Below, piece by piece: positions 25,944-35,303 of a stretch of 64,000 nucleotides of DNA. Position numbers and translations under genes: made by a program. The DNA lies in assembly GCF_000187895.1 (NCBI RefSeq), contig NZ_DS990118.1:1-64000 (forward strand), in the 5' to 3' direction. Every line of letters begins with the position of its first letter. Position 1 is the stretch's first letter. The stretch is from Phocaeicola plebeius DSM 17135. GTDB lineage: Bacteria; Bacteroidota; Bacteroidia; Bacteroidales; Bacteroidaceae. The notes under the pieces were generated by a model. That model ran no database searches, was not told the origin of the DNA, and was given only the letters and a program-made list of their open reading frames with translations.

Positions 25944-27203
25944 TCAATATTCCACCTTATAATCTTTACGGATCTTCTCCCCTTTCCAAGCCTTTTTTGT
26001 CGTCCAGTCTGCAGGTTCATCTGTCCAGAAAGGATTATCAGCAGGAAGGCCCAAAGGCAGGAAACTCAAAGTTGCCATGTATAAACTTCCAGTAGAAGTA
26101 TATCCATCCGCAGCTTCTGGTTGATGACCGTTAAACCCTAAAACCAGCCAGCCCTCTTTATCAAAGTTCTGATCGCCCTCATACATATTACGATGTACGG
26201 CAGTCAAGGCACAACGCACCTGAGCCGGCTTAATAAATTCAGGTAATTTTTCCCGAAGAGCCGCATCGGCCAATGACTGGAAGGCAGCTGTGCGATAAGT
26301 TACAGAACGTCCAAAAGCCGGATAAGTTCCATCAGGACCTATAATACGTTCACAAAACTCTGCATGGCGAACCATACGGCGCAAAGCTTGTTCGTATTCT
26401 TTCTGGCTAGCCCAGCGGAAAGGCACCAATGTTTCCAGCATAGCCACCATCATAGGGTTCAGCACATACGAGTTATAGTAATCCATACTGAACTTACTGC
26501 CATCGCTATACCATCCGTCGCCAACATACCACTCCTGAATTTTATTTTTTGAGACACGAAGACGGAACTGGTCAGCTTTTTCTCCCTGCTGAAGTAAGAA
26601 AGACTCTGTCAAACCTGTAAACAACAGCCAGTTATTATACGCTCCCGTTCTGTCGCGCAAGGCCTTGAAAGAATCAATATAACGCTGTTTGGTCACCTCA
26701 TCCAACGGTTTCCACAGTGCTTCAGGAGCACGCAGGAAAGCATGAACCAGGTAAGCCGCATCCACAATAGGCTGTGCATGTTTGGTAAAATTCAGTTTAT
26801 CGGGAGAATTTGGGTCTACTGCATTCTTCAGGCCTTTCAGCACCTCTTCCCGCATCTGCTTACGCAACTTACCTTCTTCTGTGTCATCATCGGGCAAAGC
26901 CAGCCAGGGAGCCACTCCGGCCAGCGTACGACCCACCGCTTCCAAATGAGTCATTTCATCATAACCTTTCGTTTCACCACTGGCCGTTTCAATCGGCATA
27001 TTCTTATGAAGTGTACCTTCAGCCAGATTATGAATTACAGGGTAAGAAATTTTCCAAAGCCATTTCACCCACTGGGCACGATCCTGAGCACCGGTTGTCT
27101 GCTCAGTCACTACTTCTTTTTTTCTGTTGCGCGCCTGTACATCACAAACCGTGCACAAAAAGGCTACCAATAATAGTCCGAATAAAAAATTAAACTTACG
27201 CAT
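25944..27203 (-). CDS. DUF2264 family protein (candidate GH154-type glycosidase)
   Basis: Starting at the ATG at 27201-27203 the protein has 419 residues. A longer frame exists only with a GTG at 27230 that lies inside the promoter, so I reject that start. A signal peptide (FLFGLLLVAFLCTVCDVQA) is followed by an alpha/alpha-toroid-like domain matching DUF2264 (DRAQWVKWLWKISYPVIHNL, GRTLAGVAPWLALP, YNNWLLFTGLTESFLL, GDGWYSDGSKFSMDYYNSY). From memory, members of this family have been linked to beta-glucuronidase family GH154; I hold that link loosely. It lies next to GH88 in PUL 1, consistent with uronic acid release. It has its own promoter and no obvious intrinsic terminator. Confidence 0.8.
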   Translation of the reverse strand: MRKFNFLFGLLLVAFLCTVCDVQARNRKKEVVTEQTTGAQDRAQWVKWLWKISYPVIHNLAEGTLHKNMPIETASGETKGYDEMTHLEAVGRTLAGVAPWLALPDDDTEEGKLRKQMREEVLKGLKNAVDPNSPDKLNFTKHAQPIVDAAYLVHAFLRAPEALWKPLDEVTKQRYIDSFKALRDRTGAYNNWLLFTGLTESFLLQQGEKADQFRLRVSKNKIQEWYVGDGWYSDGSKFSMDYYNSYVLNPMMVAMLETLVPFRWASQKEYEQALRRMVRHAEFCERIIGPDGTYPAFGRSVTYRTAAFQSLADAALREKLPEFIKPAQVRCALTAVHRNMYEGDQNFDKEGWLVLGFNGHQPEAADGYTSTGSLYMATLSFLPLGLPADNPFWTDEPADWTTKKAWKGEKIRKDYKVEY

Positions 27204-27229
27204 ATTCTTTTTAATATTACTTTTTCTCA

Positions 27230-27262
27230 CAAATTTAACAAAAACATACCCAGTTCACCAAA
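27230..27262 (-). promoter_or_regulatory. Promoter of the DUF2264 gene
   Basis: On the minus strand TTTG (complement of 27259-27262) and TAAATTTG (complement of 27230-27237) are 21 bases apart. The predicted start is about 20 bases before the ATG at 27203, which supports that start codon over the upstream GTG. Confidence 0.7.
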
Positions 27263-27279
27263 TTTGGTAAACCGAGTAT
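27246..27279 (-). terminator. Hairpin after GH88, overlapping the next promoter
   Basis: The arms 27246-27262 and 27263-27279 form a 17-bp stem with only G-U deviations around CCAAATTTGG. On the minus strand it is followed by GTTTTTG. It can terminate the SusC-SusD-GH88 transcript while its own bases form the -33 box of the DUF2264 promoter. Confidence 0.6.
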
Positions 27280-27290
27280 GAATTTCTCAG

Positions 27291-28562
27291 TTAAAATAAA
27301 GATTGCCCATTCAACAATAAATCATATCTATAAAGTGCTTCCAGAAAATAATAGTCGGCATACGTCAAAGGTACATCTATTTCAGAGTTCTGTGGAATGG
27401 CTCCCGTACTATGCATCAGAATAAAGTTGCCATTCTTTCCTAACTCTGCACGATATTTTTTGCTTCCCAATGAATGCATGATAGCTTTAGCTCCTTCCAG
27501 GTATTTTGCACTCTTACTACCTTTTACATAAGTGCTCAATTCCAACAAGGCAGAAGCCGTACATGCCGCAGCCGAAGCGTCACGATAATTAGTTACCACG
27601 TTATTGGCATTTGAACGAACACCCGGGGTATATCCTGGCTGATGTGCGTTGAAATCCCACCATGCCACTTTATCAGAAGGAAGGTTAGGATGATCCAAAT
27701 AAAAATCAGCCATCTTCTCCGCCGTTTTCAAGAAACGCGGGTCTTTTGTTTCACGATAGCACATCGTAAACCCGTAGATACCCCATGCCTGTCCTCTTGA
27801 CCAGGCTGAGTTGTCAGAATATCCCTGAGAAGTTTCCCCTTTAATCGGTTTTCCTGTTTCTTTGTCATAATATACAATATGGAAACAGCTATAATCATCA
27901 CGTACCTGATTTTTCATCGTATTTTCCGCATGAGAAATAGCTACCTTTCGGAAAGAATCATCGCCTGTCACCTTAGAAGCATAAAACAGCAGTTCCAGGT
28001 TCATCATATTGTCAATAATGACAGGAAAATCATATACCTTGTCACCATGCCAGGAACGGAATCCATTCCAAGACTGAATCACTCCTGCCTTCGGACGGAA
28101 ACGCGTACAAAGTGAACGTGCTGATTCCACCAGAATGTCTTTATATTCGGGCTTTGGCTCAAACCGGTTGGCATTTCCATAGCTGCAGTACATCATAAAA
28201 CCTATGTCATGATTGTCCGTAAAAGTTTTCATAGGTTCCATTTTCTTTGTATAAACCAAAGCTGAATCTTGCAGAGGCTTATTATCTAGGTATTCAGAAA
28301 TATACCACAGAGAACCAGGGAAGAAACCGGCCGTCCACAAATAAATACTTCCCTTGGAAACCGTACCATCTTTACGCAGACTATGCGGCATCACTCCTTT
28401 CCCTTCTTTTCCCTGCGCTGGAGTCTTCAGCATCAATTCATATTGTCGGGCTGCAAACTCCATATTTTCCCGAATAAATGTTTTTTCTACCTCCTGCGCC
28501 TGGGAAAATCCCAGGGCGCAGAAACTTAAAGCAATAGTCAGTATCGTTTTCTTCTTTTTCAT
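27291..28562 (-). CDS. GH88 unsaturated glucuronyl hydrolase
   Basis: The 423-residue protein has a signal peptide ending near AQA/AQE (residue ~22) and an alpha6/alpha6-barrel enzyme of family GH88. Diagnostic stretches are YLWTAGFFPGSLWY, the catalytic Asp in TDNHDIGFMMYCSYGNA, a second Asp in VIIDNMMNLELL, YSDNSAWSRGQAWGIYGFT and NYRDASAAACTASALLEL. GH88 enzymes remove the 4,5-unsaturated uronic acid left by polysaccharide lyases. The lyase-like gene at 35304 in the same PUL is a natural upstream partner. The gene follows SusD by 42 bp and probably shares its transcript. Confidence 0.92.
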   Translation of the reverse strand: MKKKKTILTIALSFCALGFSQAQEVEKTFIRENMEFAARQYELMLKTPAQGKEGKGVMPHSLRKDGTVSKGSIYLWTAGFFPGSLWYISEYLDNKPLQDSALVYTKKMEPMKTFTDNHDIGFMMYCSYGNANRFEPKPEYKDILVESARSLCTRFRPKAGVIQSWNGFRSWHGDKVYDFPVIIDNMMNLELLFYASKVTGDDSFRKVAISHAENTMKNQVRDDYSCFHIVYYDKETGKPIKGETSQGYSDNSAWSRGQAWGIYGFTMCYRETKDPRFLKTAEKMADFYLDHPNLPSDKVAWWDFNAHQPGYTPGVRSNANNVVTNYRDASAAACTASALLELSTYVKGSKSAKYLEGAKAIMHSLGSKKYRAELGKNGNFILMHSTGAIPQNSEIDVPLTYADYYFLEALYRYDLLLNGQSLF

Positions 28563-28604
28563 GGTTTTAGTGTCTGTTTTTCAAATATTATTCTTCTTAT
28601 TATA

Positions 28605-30323
28605 TTACCATCCAGGATTTTGTTCTCCCAGATTCGGGTTACGCTCAAATTCTACCGCTGGAATCGGGAAATGATAATCACGATCTACAAAAACTCGTTT
28701 AAAGATGAACTTGCCCAATATATCATCATATTCATAGTTCAACTTTTCTTTAGCCAATCCCCATCTTTTCAAGTCTCCAAACCGATGTCCTTCACAAGCC
28801 AGTTCAACTGCTCTTTCATGAACAATACGTTCAAATACTTCAGCTTTTGTTTCTGCCTTTAACCAAGCAGGACCACTGTTCAGTTTTGGCATGTTCGTAG
28901 ATTTACGCTGTCTAACCTGATTAATCAACTCAACGGCCTTTCCCTGTTCTCCATTTTCATTATAACATTCTGCCAGCATCAACAACACATCCGCATAACG
29001 TATAAGTGGAAAATCTACTGGAGAATAAGAACGGTCTTCCAGAATACCATCCATATCTCCTTCGGGAACAAACTTCCGCCAATAATAATTATTATGTCCT
29101 AAATTATCTCTCAAAAATCCATTAGCTTCATTCACCCCCGTAGCTAATACATATTCCATTTCTTTAGGAGTACGTCCATTACATCCCAGGAAATGGCAAT
29201 AAGGAGTAATCAGAGTCTGTTCCATACGAGGATCGCGGCTTTCATAAATAGAACGTATCTTATCTTTATCTGCTGGATAAGCTGCTACGGTTTTGCCATC
29301 TTCACTTAATGTTGCTTCAAATATACGCTTCTGCATAGCCCGGTCTGTCGAAAAGCCTGGGTAAATCTCATCCCAGCTAAATGGGCGACCATCTTTATAT
29401 TCATACATATCTGCCAAGATATCAGTAGGCATACAGTTATTCCAACATCCTCCAAAAGCCGCACGCGTACCTAAACGCAAACAGTAAGGCAAACCATAAT
29501 TGTTATTGGTTCCATTAATACACTGAATACTGAATATTATTTCTTTAGACTGATCGCCTGCCAAAGTAAAAAGATCAGGATAATTATCGATCAAGCCATA
29601 TCCGTAACCATATCCTTCTTTATCGAATACTATATCTTCAAAATCAGCTTGCGCACCTACATAGTCTTTGGTATAGAGTTTTACTTTTCCTCTTAATGCC
29701 ACAGCTGCACCTCTTGTAGCACGACCGTACTCTGTACTTTCCCATTTTACAGGAAGTACACTTACAGCAGCATTCAAATCATCCAAGATAAACTTTACCG
29801 TTTCCTCTTCTGTAGCACGAGGCTTATTCATGGTCATAAACTCTTCACCTACCACTGTTGTTTCATCATAGAGAGGCACTCCTCCATAGAAATCAAACAG
29901 ATGAAAATAGTAAAGCGCACGCATGAACCGTGCTTCTCCTTTATAGACATCCTTTTCGTCTTCGCTTATATCAACTCCATCAATATTCTGCAACAGCAAG
30001 TTAGCACGAAAAACACCATTGTATGCACTTTGCCATTTACTTTCCACCAATCCACCCCGGTCAGTATAAGTACCTTTTATGATTGAAGGCATCTGCCAGT
30101 TATTATAATCCATTGCTATTTCTCCCAGTGCATCATTGTTATAATAAGCACCGAATACATTTTCATTCAGCAAGGTATTATACATAGCTACCATACCCTG
30201 ATGTGCATGATCTTCTGTTTTCCAGAAAGTTCCAGAACTTAATCTATCGTGGGGAAACTGATCCAAGTCGTAACAGCCGCTCATCATCCCCATTGCTGCC
30301 AATAATAATATATATTTTTTCAT
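28605..30323 (-). CDS. SusD/RagB-family surface glycan-binding lipoprotein (PUL 1)
   Basis: The 572-residue lipoprotein has Cys17 in GMMSGC and continues YDLDQFPHDRLSSGTFW, the normal SusD opening. TPR-type helices follow (GEARFMRALYYFHLFDFYGGVPLY), and the C-terminal family region reads RYADVLLMLAECYNENGE, ELACEGHRFGDLKRWG and FPIPAVEFERNPNLGEQNPGW. It sits 18 bp after its SusC partner. It should form the lid of the SusC channel and bind the glycan at the cell surface. The glycan is not readable from the sequence. Confidence 0.95.
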   Translation of the reverse strand: MKKYILLLAAMGMMSGCYDLDQFPHDRLSSGTFWKTEDHAHQGMVAMYNTLLNENVFGAYYNNDALGEIAMDYNNWQMPSIIKGTYTDRGGLVESKWQSAYNGVFRANLLLQNIDGVDISEDEKDVYKGEARFMRALYYFHLFDFYGGVPLYDETTVVGEEFMTMNKPRATEEETVKFILDDLNAAVSVLPVKWESTEYGRATRGAAVALRGKVKLYTKDYVGAQADFEDIVFDKEGYGYGYGLIDNYPDLFTLAGDQSKEIIFSIQCINGTNNNYGLPYCLRLGTRAAFGGCWNNCMPTDILADMYEYKDGRPFSWDEIYPGFSTDRAMQKRIFEATLSEDGKTVAAYPADKDKIRSIYESRDPRMEQTLITPYCHFLGCNGRTPKEMEYVLATGVNEANGFLRDNLGHNNYYWRKFVPEGDMDGILEDRSYSPVDFPLIRYADVLLMLAECYNENGEQGKAVELINQVRQRKSTNMPKLNSGPAWLKAETKAEVFERIVHERAVELACEGHRFGDLKRWGLAKEKLNYEYDDILGKFIFKRVFVDRDYHFPIPAVEFERNPNLGEQNPGW

Positions 30324-30341
30324 GATATAGTCTTTTATTTT

Positions 30342-33300
30342 TTAGAATGAAACATTAACTCCAAATGAAGCTTGACGAATACTTGGATAAGTCAAACCAG
30401 AAGTTTCCGGGTCCATACCTACATAATTGGTAAATGTAAAGAAGTTCTCTAAACTGCAGAACAAACGTACTCTGCTCAGTGCTGCCGCATCAGTCCAACG
30501 TTTAGGCAAAGTATATCCCAACTGAATATTCTTTATTTTCAAATATGCCTTATCTGTTTCCCACATATCACTGCTTCTCGTATTACGTCCATCATTAATC
30601 AACAGTCTTGGATAAGTAGCTGTCGTTGTACGTCCTTCATACCAACGTCCATCAGCAACTTCTTTACCTATCTGATATCCACTGGCTGGCAGATTAGTGG
30701 TATGCATCGTCTGATACTGCACTTTATAACTTCCGGTTCCAGACATCAGCATTGAGAAATCAAATCCCTTATACTCACATCCTATATTAATTCCATAATA
30801 CAATCTCGGAGTATTTCCATGACCTCTTGTTACCTTATCATCATCATTGAATATACCGTCATGATTTGTATCCTGATAAAGTACATCTCCCATTTCCGGA
30901 CGTTTGTATTGTGCAAACGGATCTACTTTTTTTCCATCTTCTCCGATCGGGGCATTATCAACCAAAGACTGTACATAATCCAAGTCTTCCTGCGTCTGAA
31001 TAATTCGGTCAACCAATAATACATATTCAGTATTTATAGGTAATCCTTCTTTTATTATCACACTACCACTAATACTTGGTTCATCTCCTTTAAACTTTGT
31101 AACCTTATTATCAACGAAAGTAATATTCGTCCCTATATTATAATGAAAATCATTAATCTTGTCGGCCCAGTTAAATGTCAGTTCAAAACCTTTGTTCCGA
31201 ACTTTTGCGCTATTCTGACGAGGAATACTGGCATTACCATGCACCAGTGGAGCAGGCAAATCAATCAAGATATCTCTGGTATTCTTCACAAAATACTCAA
31301 CTGTACCAGAAAGACGGTTATTCAATGTAGCAAAATCTACTGCAAAGTTGGTCACTGCCGTACTTTCCCATGTCAAATTACCATTAGCCAATGCATTTTG
31401 AGTCATACCCACCTGCTGTACATTACCTAGCGCATAGTTGGCATCTGTATATGCAGCAATAGCCATATAGTTAGAATCATAGGCATCACCCAAATAGTTA
31501 TTACCCAGTTCTCCATAAGAGGCACGTAACTTTAAGGCGTCCAACCAACCTTTTGTATTTTGCATGAAAGCTTCCTGATCAATACGCCAAGCTGCAGAGA
31601 AAGATGGGAAATATCCCCAGCGTTTATTTTTCAAGAAACGAGAAGATGCATCAGCACGCAAATTCATTTCCAGCAAATATTTATCTTCCCAACCTAAATT
31701 TATACGTCCAAAATAAGAGCGCATCACCCATTCTGTATGTGCACCAGAGTTAGTGGCATCTCCGGTAGCTCCATCAATTACATCCATCGACGGGTCAATC
31801 GGATCATATTTGCCAGCATTGATTTTACGGTCGCGATACATTTCCTGACTAGCTCCCAACATCACATTCAGGTCTAACCGGTCATTAAACAACTTATTTT
31901 CATAACGAATCACACCATCCATAAAGATACGTTCTTCCTTACGGTTATAATTCGAAATCTGCTGTCTCTGGGTATCTGCTCTAACAACCGCATCTGAAGC
32001 AAAATTCCACAAATCAACCTTGTTAGTTTTATACCAATTATCCTTATCCGTCAACTCATACGAATAAGACCCTTGAATGGTTAATCCCTTGAAAGGAGTA
32101 ATGGTTCCATTAAAGGCTCCACGGAAATTACGGACCTTTTTATTTCCTGTCTTGTTATAAATATAGGTAAGCGGGTTGTTTGCCTGAATATCTTCTCCTG
32201 CAGCCTGCGCTCCACCAAAACGTCCGTCAGGGTGTCGAAGAACAATGCCTGGAACACTGGCATAACTATAAGTAAAAATATCATCTATATAATCAGAAGC
32301 AATTCCATTATCCGACAAATAGCCATTTAATCTAGCTCCTAAAGTCAACCAGGAAGCTACTTTAGCTTCTACATTAGAGCGAAAACTATAACGCTCATAT
32401 CCTGATGCATCAATAATACCCGGATTATTCAAATAGCCGAATGAGGTAAAGAATGAAAGTTTATCTGTTCCCCCGCTCATTGAAATATTATGATTGGTAG
32501 CAACGGCTGTTTGGAATACCTCATCCACCCAGTTTGTATTAGGGTAAATTAATGGATTCTGCCCATTATCATTTCTCCATGCGTCAATAGTTTCCTGCGA
32601 ATATTGTGCATATTCACCAGAGCCCGAATTATAATGAGCCTCATTTCTCAATTCCATAAAATCGGCATAATTCGTAACAGCTTCCACCGTCTTCCCAATA
32701 GATTCCATGGAAACATAACCCGTGTAGTCAATAGCAATTTTTCCCTGCTTTCCTTTCTTTGTCGTAATCAAAATAACTCCATTGGCAGCACGAGATCCAT
32801 AAATAGAAGCCGAAGCAGCATCTTTCAATACAGTCATAGTCTCTACATCTTGTGGAGCAACTGTATTAATATTACTTTCCACTCCATCAATAATAACCAA
32901 AGGAGCTGAATTATTTAACGAACCTTGTCCACGTACCAGAATGCTGGCATTGTCATTACCTGGAACATTGCTACTTGAAGTGACAGACACACCGGCAGCC
33001 ATACCAGCCAAGCCAGAAGAAAGGTTTGTAATCGGACGTTTTTCTGCAATTTCTCCCATATCTACTGAAGCCACAGATCCTGTGAGGTTTACTTTCTTCT
33101 GCGAAGCATATCCCACAACTACAACCTCATCTATCAACTCTGTATCTTCTACCAGTTTAACCGAGAAACTAGTTTGAGAACCAATTTTAATAGTTTGTTC
33201 TTTATAGCCAATATAACTGATTACCAATTCTGCATTTGCCGGCACATTATTTAAAGTAAAGTTTCCATCCAAATCAGTAATAATACCCTGAGATGTCCCT

Positions 33301-33533
33301 TTTACCAATACATTTGCCCCAATAATTGGTTCTCCTGATTTATCTGTAACCGTTCCTGAAATAGTACGCGTATTCTGTTGCGATACCATCAACGAAGGAG
33401 TCTCCGAAAGACTTTCCATGTTATAACCAGAATCGGCATAGGCGGTATGCCCCACCAAACATAAAGCTCCTCCCAAAAGCCAATGAGGGAGTCTTCCATA
33501 CGACGTGCGTTTTTCTTTTTTAGATTGATACAT
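30342..33533 (-). CDS. SusC/RagA-family TonB-linked outer membrane transporter (PUL 1)
   Basis: The 1063-residue protein has an unusually long N-terminal leader with a hydrophobic signal (WLLGGALCLVGHTAYA). A CarboxypepD_reg-like domain follows (GTVTDKSGEPIIGANVLVKG, DLDGNFTLNNV), then the SusC signature region (IDEVVVVGYASQKKVNLTGS), a plug (LVIIDGVESNI, LKDAASASIYGSRAANGVILI) and a 22-strand barrel ending in FGVNVSF. It imports oligosaccharides with energy from TonB. A TAGTTTTG -7-like box lies at 33561-33568 on the minus strand without a good -33 box, as expected for a regulator-dependent PUL promoter. Confidence 0.96.
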   Translation of the reverse strand: MYQSKKEKRTSYGRLPHWLLGGALCLVGHTAYADSGYNMESLSETPSLMVSQQNTRTISGTVTDKSGEPIIGANVLVKGTSQGIITDLDGNFTLNNVPANAELVISYIGYKEQTIKIGSQTSFSVKLVEDTELIDEVVVVGYASQKKVNLTGSVASVDMGEIAEKRPITNLSSGLAGMAAGVSVTSSSNVPGNDNASILVRGQGSLNNSAPLVIIDGVESNINTVAPQDVETMTVLKDAASASIYGSRAANGVILITTKKGKQGKIAIDYTGYVSMESIGKTVEAVTNYADFMELRNEAHYNSGSGEYAQYSQETIDAWRNDNGQNPLIYPNTNWVDEVFQTAVATNHNISMSGGTDKLSFFTSFGYLNNPGIIDASGYERYSFRSNVEAKVASWLTLGARLNGYLSDNGIASDYIDDIFTYSYASVPGIVLRHPDGRFGGAQAAGEDIQANNPLTYIYNKTGNKKVRNFRGAFNGTITPFKGLTIQGSYSYELTDKDNWYKTNKVDLWNFASDAVVRADTQRQQISNYNRKEERIFMDGVIRYENKLFNDRLDLNVMLGASQEMYRDRKINAGKYDPIDPSMDVIDGATGDATNSGAHTEWVMRSYFGRINLGWEDKYLLEMNLRADASSRFLKNKRWGYFPSFSAAWRIDQEAFMQNTKGWLDALKLRASYGELGNNYLGDAYDSNYMAIAAYTDANYALGNVQQVGMTQNALANGNLTWESTAVTNFAVDFATLNNRLSGTVEYFVKNTRDILIDLPAPLVHGNASIPRQNSAKVRNKGFELTFNWADKINDFHYNIGTNITFVDNKVTKFKGDEPSISGSVIIKEGLPINTEYVLLVDRIIQTQEDLDYVQSLVDNAPIGEDGKKVDPFAQYKRPEMGDVLYQDTNHDGIFNDDDKVTRGHGNTPRLYYGINIGCEYKGFDFSMLMSGTGSYKVQYQTMHTTNLPASGYQIGKEVADGRWYEGRTTTATYPRLLINDGRNTRSSDMWETDKAYLKIKNIQLGYTLPKRWTDAAALSRVRLFCSLENFFTFTNYVGMDPETSGLTYPSIRQASFGVNVSF

Positions 33534-33764
33534 AAAACTTAATTATTTTAAGGTTTTGTGCAAAACTAAAAAATACATTCATCAGACAGGGTACATTTAC
33601 GTCCAAACAAAAACACACGGCTGTCTAGTCTTTGACTTTTAACACTAAACGGAATACTTAAAATCAGAACTTTACACAGAAATGTAACCTGATTTGGACA
33701 ACGAAGTCCCCTCTTTCCCCTGATTTTGTCCTATTTTTGTATCTATTCAAAATACTATAAGAAC
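33534..33764. promoter_or_regulatory. Divergent control region of PUL 1
   Basis: This 231-bp space separates SusC (minus) from the M60 gene (plus). It holds -7-like boxes for both: complement of 33561-33568, and TATTTTTG at 33732-33739. Between them, GTCCAAA (33601-33607) and its reverse complement TTTGGAC (33693-33699) are each accompanied by GGTACATTT or the complement of GGTTACATTT. AGACAG/CTGTCT arms also occur. These are candidate sites for the PUL regulator; this is inferred from symmetry only. Confidence 0.4.
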
Positions 33765-35297
33765 ATGAAAACATTACGCACATGGACATTGGCAACTTGC
33801 TGCTGTATCGGAAGTATCCTTCTAGCACAAGAGCCCTCGTATTCTACACAAGAGATTCTAAAAGATCTGGAATTTTTCAACGGATGGGAAGCCGCGCAAC
33901 TTGCCCCCAATTTCAAGAAGAAACAATTAACTAATTTCCGAAGTCCCTTAATGAGACAACTTGCCAAAAGCATGATAGAAGGGAACTATCAGAAAGAATA
34001 CCGGTTGAAAACTTATAGGCCAATAGCTTCCAACAAAATCCTCCAAAACAAACTAAAGTTATCAGACGGATATAGCCGTTATGAGAACATCACCGGTATG
34101 TATCTGGAAAAAGGAGAGAATGTAGTATTGGTAGGCGACATGCACGGAAGAGAAATCAACCTGCTGATTCCAGACTGGATGCGACAGCCTACACCTGGAT
34201 TTGCCCCCACCAAAGATCCGGAAGGATGGGAACTGAAAAAGCAGGTCATTGCCTTGCATGAAGGAGTCAACGTGATTCATGTAGAAAAAGCTGGAAATGT
34301 CTACATAGACTATTTTGCCGATGACCCTGAAACTGCTCCTGGCGTTACAATCCATTTTGTGACAGGAAAAGTAAACGGCTACTTTGATGCCGAGACCCAA
34401 ACAAATAAAGATTGGAACAAACTTCTTGATCAGGCAGTCAGTCCGGTAATGGATGTCAAAACCCGTTACATGCAACTTGCCTATCCTGTAGAGTTCCTGA
34501 AAAAATTCGATTATGGAAAAGGTAAGGAGCTAGCTCAGGCATACGATCAAATCATGACACAGCAGTATGAGTTTTGTGGAGCCTTAAAATACAACCGTGT
34601 ACCCGAAAAACGCATCTTAGCCCGTGTCAACTTCAACTATTTCATGTTCCGCGACGGTGATGGCGTGGCTTTCCTTGGCAATGAAAGCACCATGAAATCG
34701 GCATTGGGACCGGACATCTACAAGGACTGGGGAGTAAATCATGAAATCGGACACGTTATGCAGATGAGTCCACAACTCACTTGGGGAGGTATGACAGAAG
34801 TAAGCAATAACCTTTTCACCATGTATGTGGCTACACTCGCAGGACAACCCAGCCGTTTGTCAAAATCAAAGAACTACGACAAAGCATTTAAGGAAGTGCT
34901 TGAGGCAGAAAAGAAACCATTCATCATGTGCGTGGGTGATCCATTTCAAAAACTGGTCCCTTTCTGGCAACTATACTTATATGCCAAAGAAAAGGGATAC
35001 AACGATTTTTACGCAGATCTGATGGAATATATGCGAAACCACCCACACAAAGGTACGGGAAACGCTTCCATCCACAACATGTATGAATTTACCAAAGTGA
35101 CCTGCGATTTACTGAAAACAGACCTGACCGATTTCTTCCAGGCCTGGGGATTCTTTGAAACCGGTAAATTTCATGTAGGCGACTATGCTGACTATGATTT
35201 TGATGTGACTCCACAAATGGTGGAAGACACAAAAGAATATATTGCCTCAAAACATTATCCAAAACCTGAAAAGGACATCACACGTTTAACTGATTAA
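33765..35297 (+). CDS. M60-like (enhancin-type) zinc peptidase
   Basis: From the ATG at 33765 the protein has 510 residues. An upstream in-frame ATG at 33726 precedes the likely -7 box and is rejected. After a signal peptide ending near ILLAQEP comes an N-terminal beta region and the catalytic M60 domain. His326-Glu327-x-x-His330 is in WGVNHEIGHVMQ and the third ligand Glu345 in GGMTEV, matching the HExxHx(8,28)E pattern of the family. M60-like peptidases of gut bacteria cleave mucin-type O-glycoproteins. Here the enzyme stands with lyase and fucosidase genes in PUL 1, which suggests a glycoprotein target. Secretion is clear; surface anchoring is not. Confidence 0.9.
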   Translation: MKTLRTWTLATCCCIGSILLAQEPSYSTQEILKDLEFFNGWEAAQLAPNFKKKQLTNFRSPLMRQLAKSMIEGNYQKEYRLKTYRPIASNKILQNKLKLSDGYSRYENITGMYLEKGENVVLVGDMHGREINLLIPDWMRQPTPGFAPTKDPEGWELKKQVIALHEGVNVIHVEKAGNVYIDYFADDPETAPGVTIHFVTGKVNGYFDAETQTNKDWNKLLDQAVSPVMDVKTRYMQLAYPVEFLKKFDYGKGKELAQAYDQIMTQQYEFCGALKYNRVPEKRILARVNFNYFMFRDGDGVAFLGNESTMKSALGPDIYKDWGVNHEIGHVMQMSPQLTWGGMTEVSNNLFTMYVATLAGQPSRLSKSKNYDKAFKEVLEAEKKPFIMCVGDPFQKLVPFWQLYLYAKEKGYNDFYADLMEYMRNHPHKGTGNASIHNMYEFTKVTCDLLKTDLTDFFQAWGFFETGKFHVGDYADYDFDVTPQMVEDTKEYIASKHYPKPEKDITRLTD

Positions 35298-35303
35298 AGC
35301 ACC

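Noticed and set aside
27204..27230. GTG start for the DUF2264 protein
   Set aside because: The GTG overlaps the -7 box of a good promoter; the ATG at 27203 begins a normal signal peptide.
33726..33764. N-terminal extension of the M60 peptidase from an upstream ATG
   Set aside because: The extension overlaps the TATTTTTG promoter box and would bury the signal peptide; the ATG at 33765 fits both.
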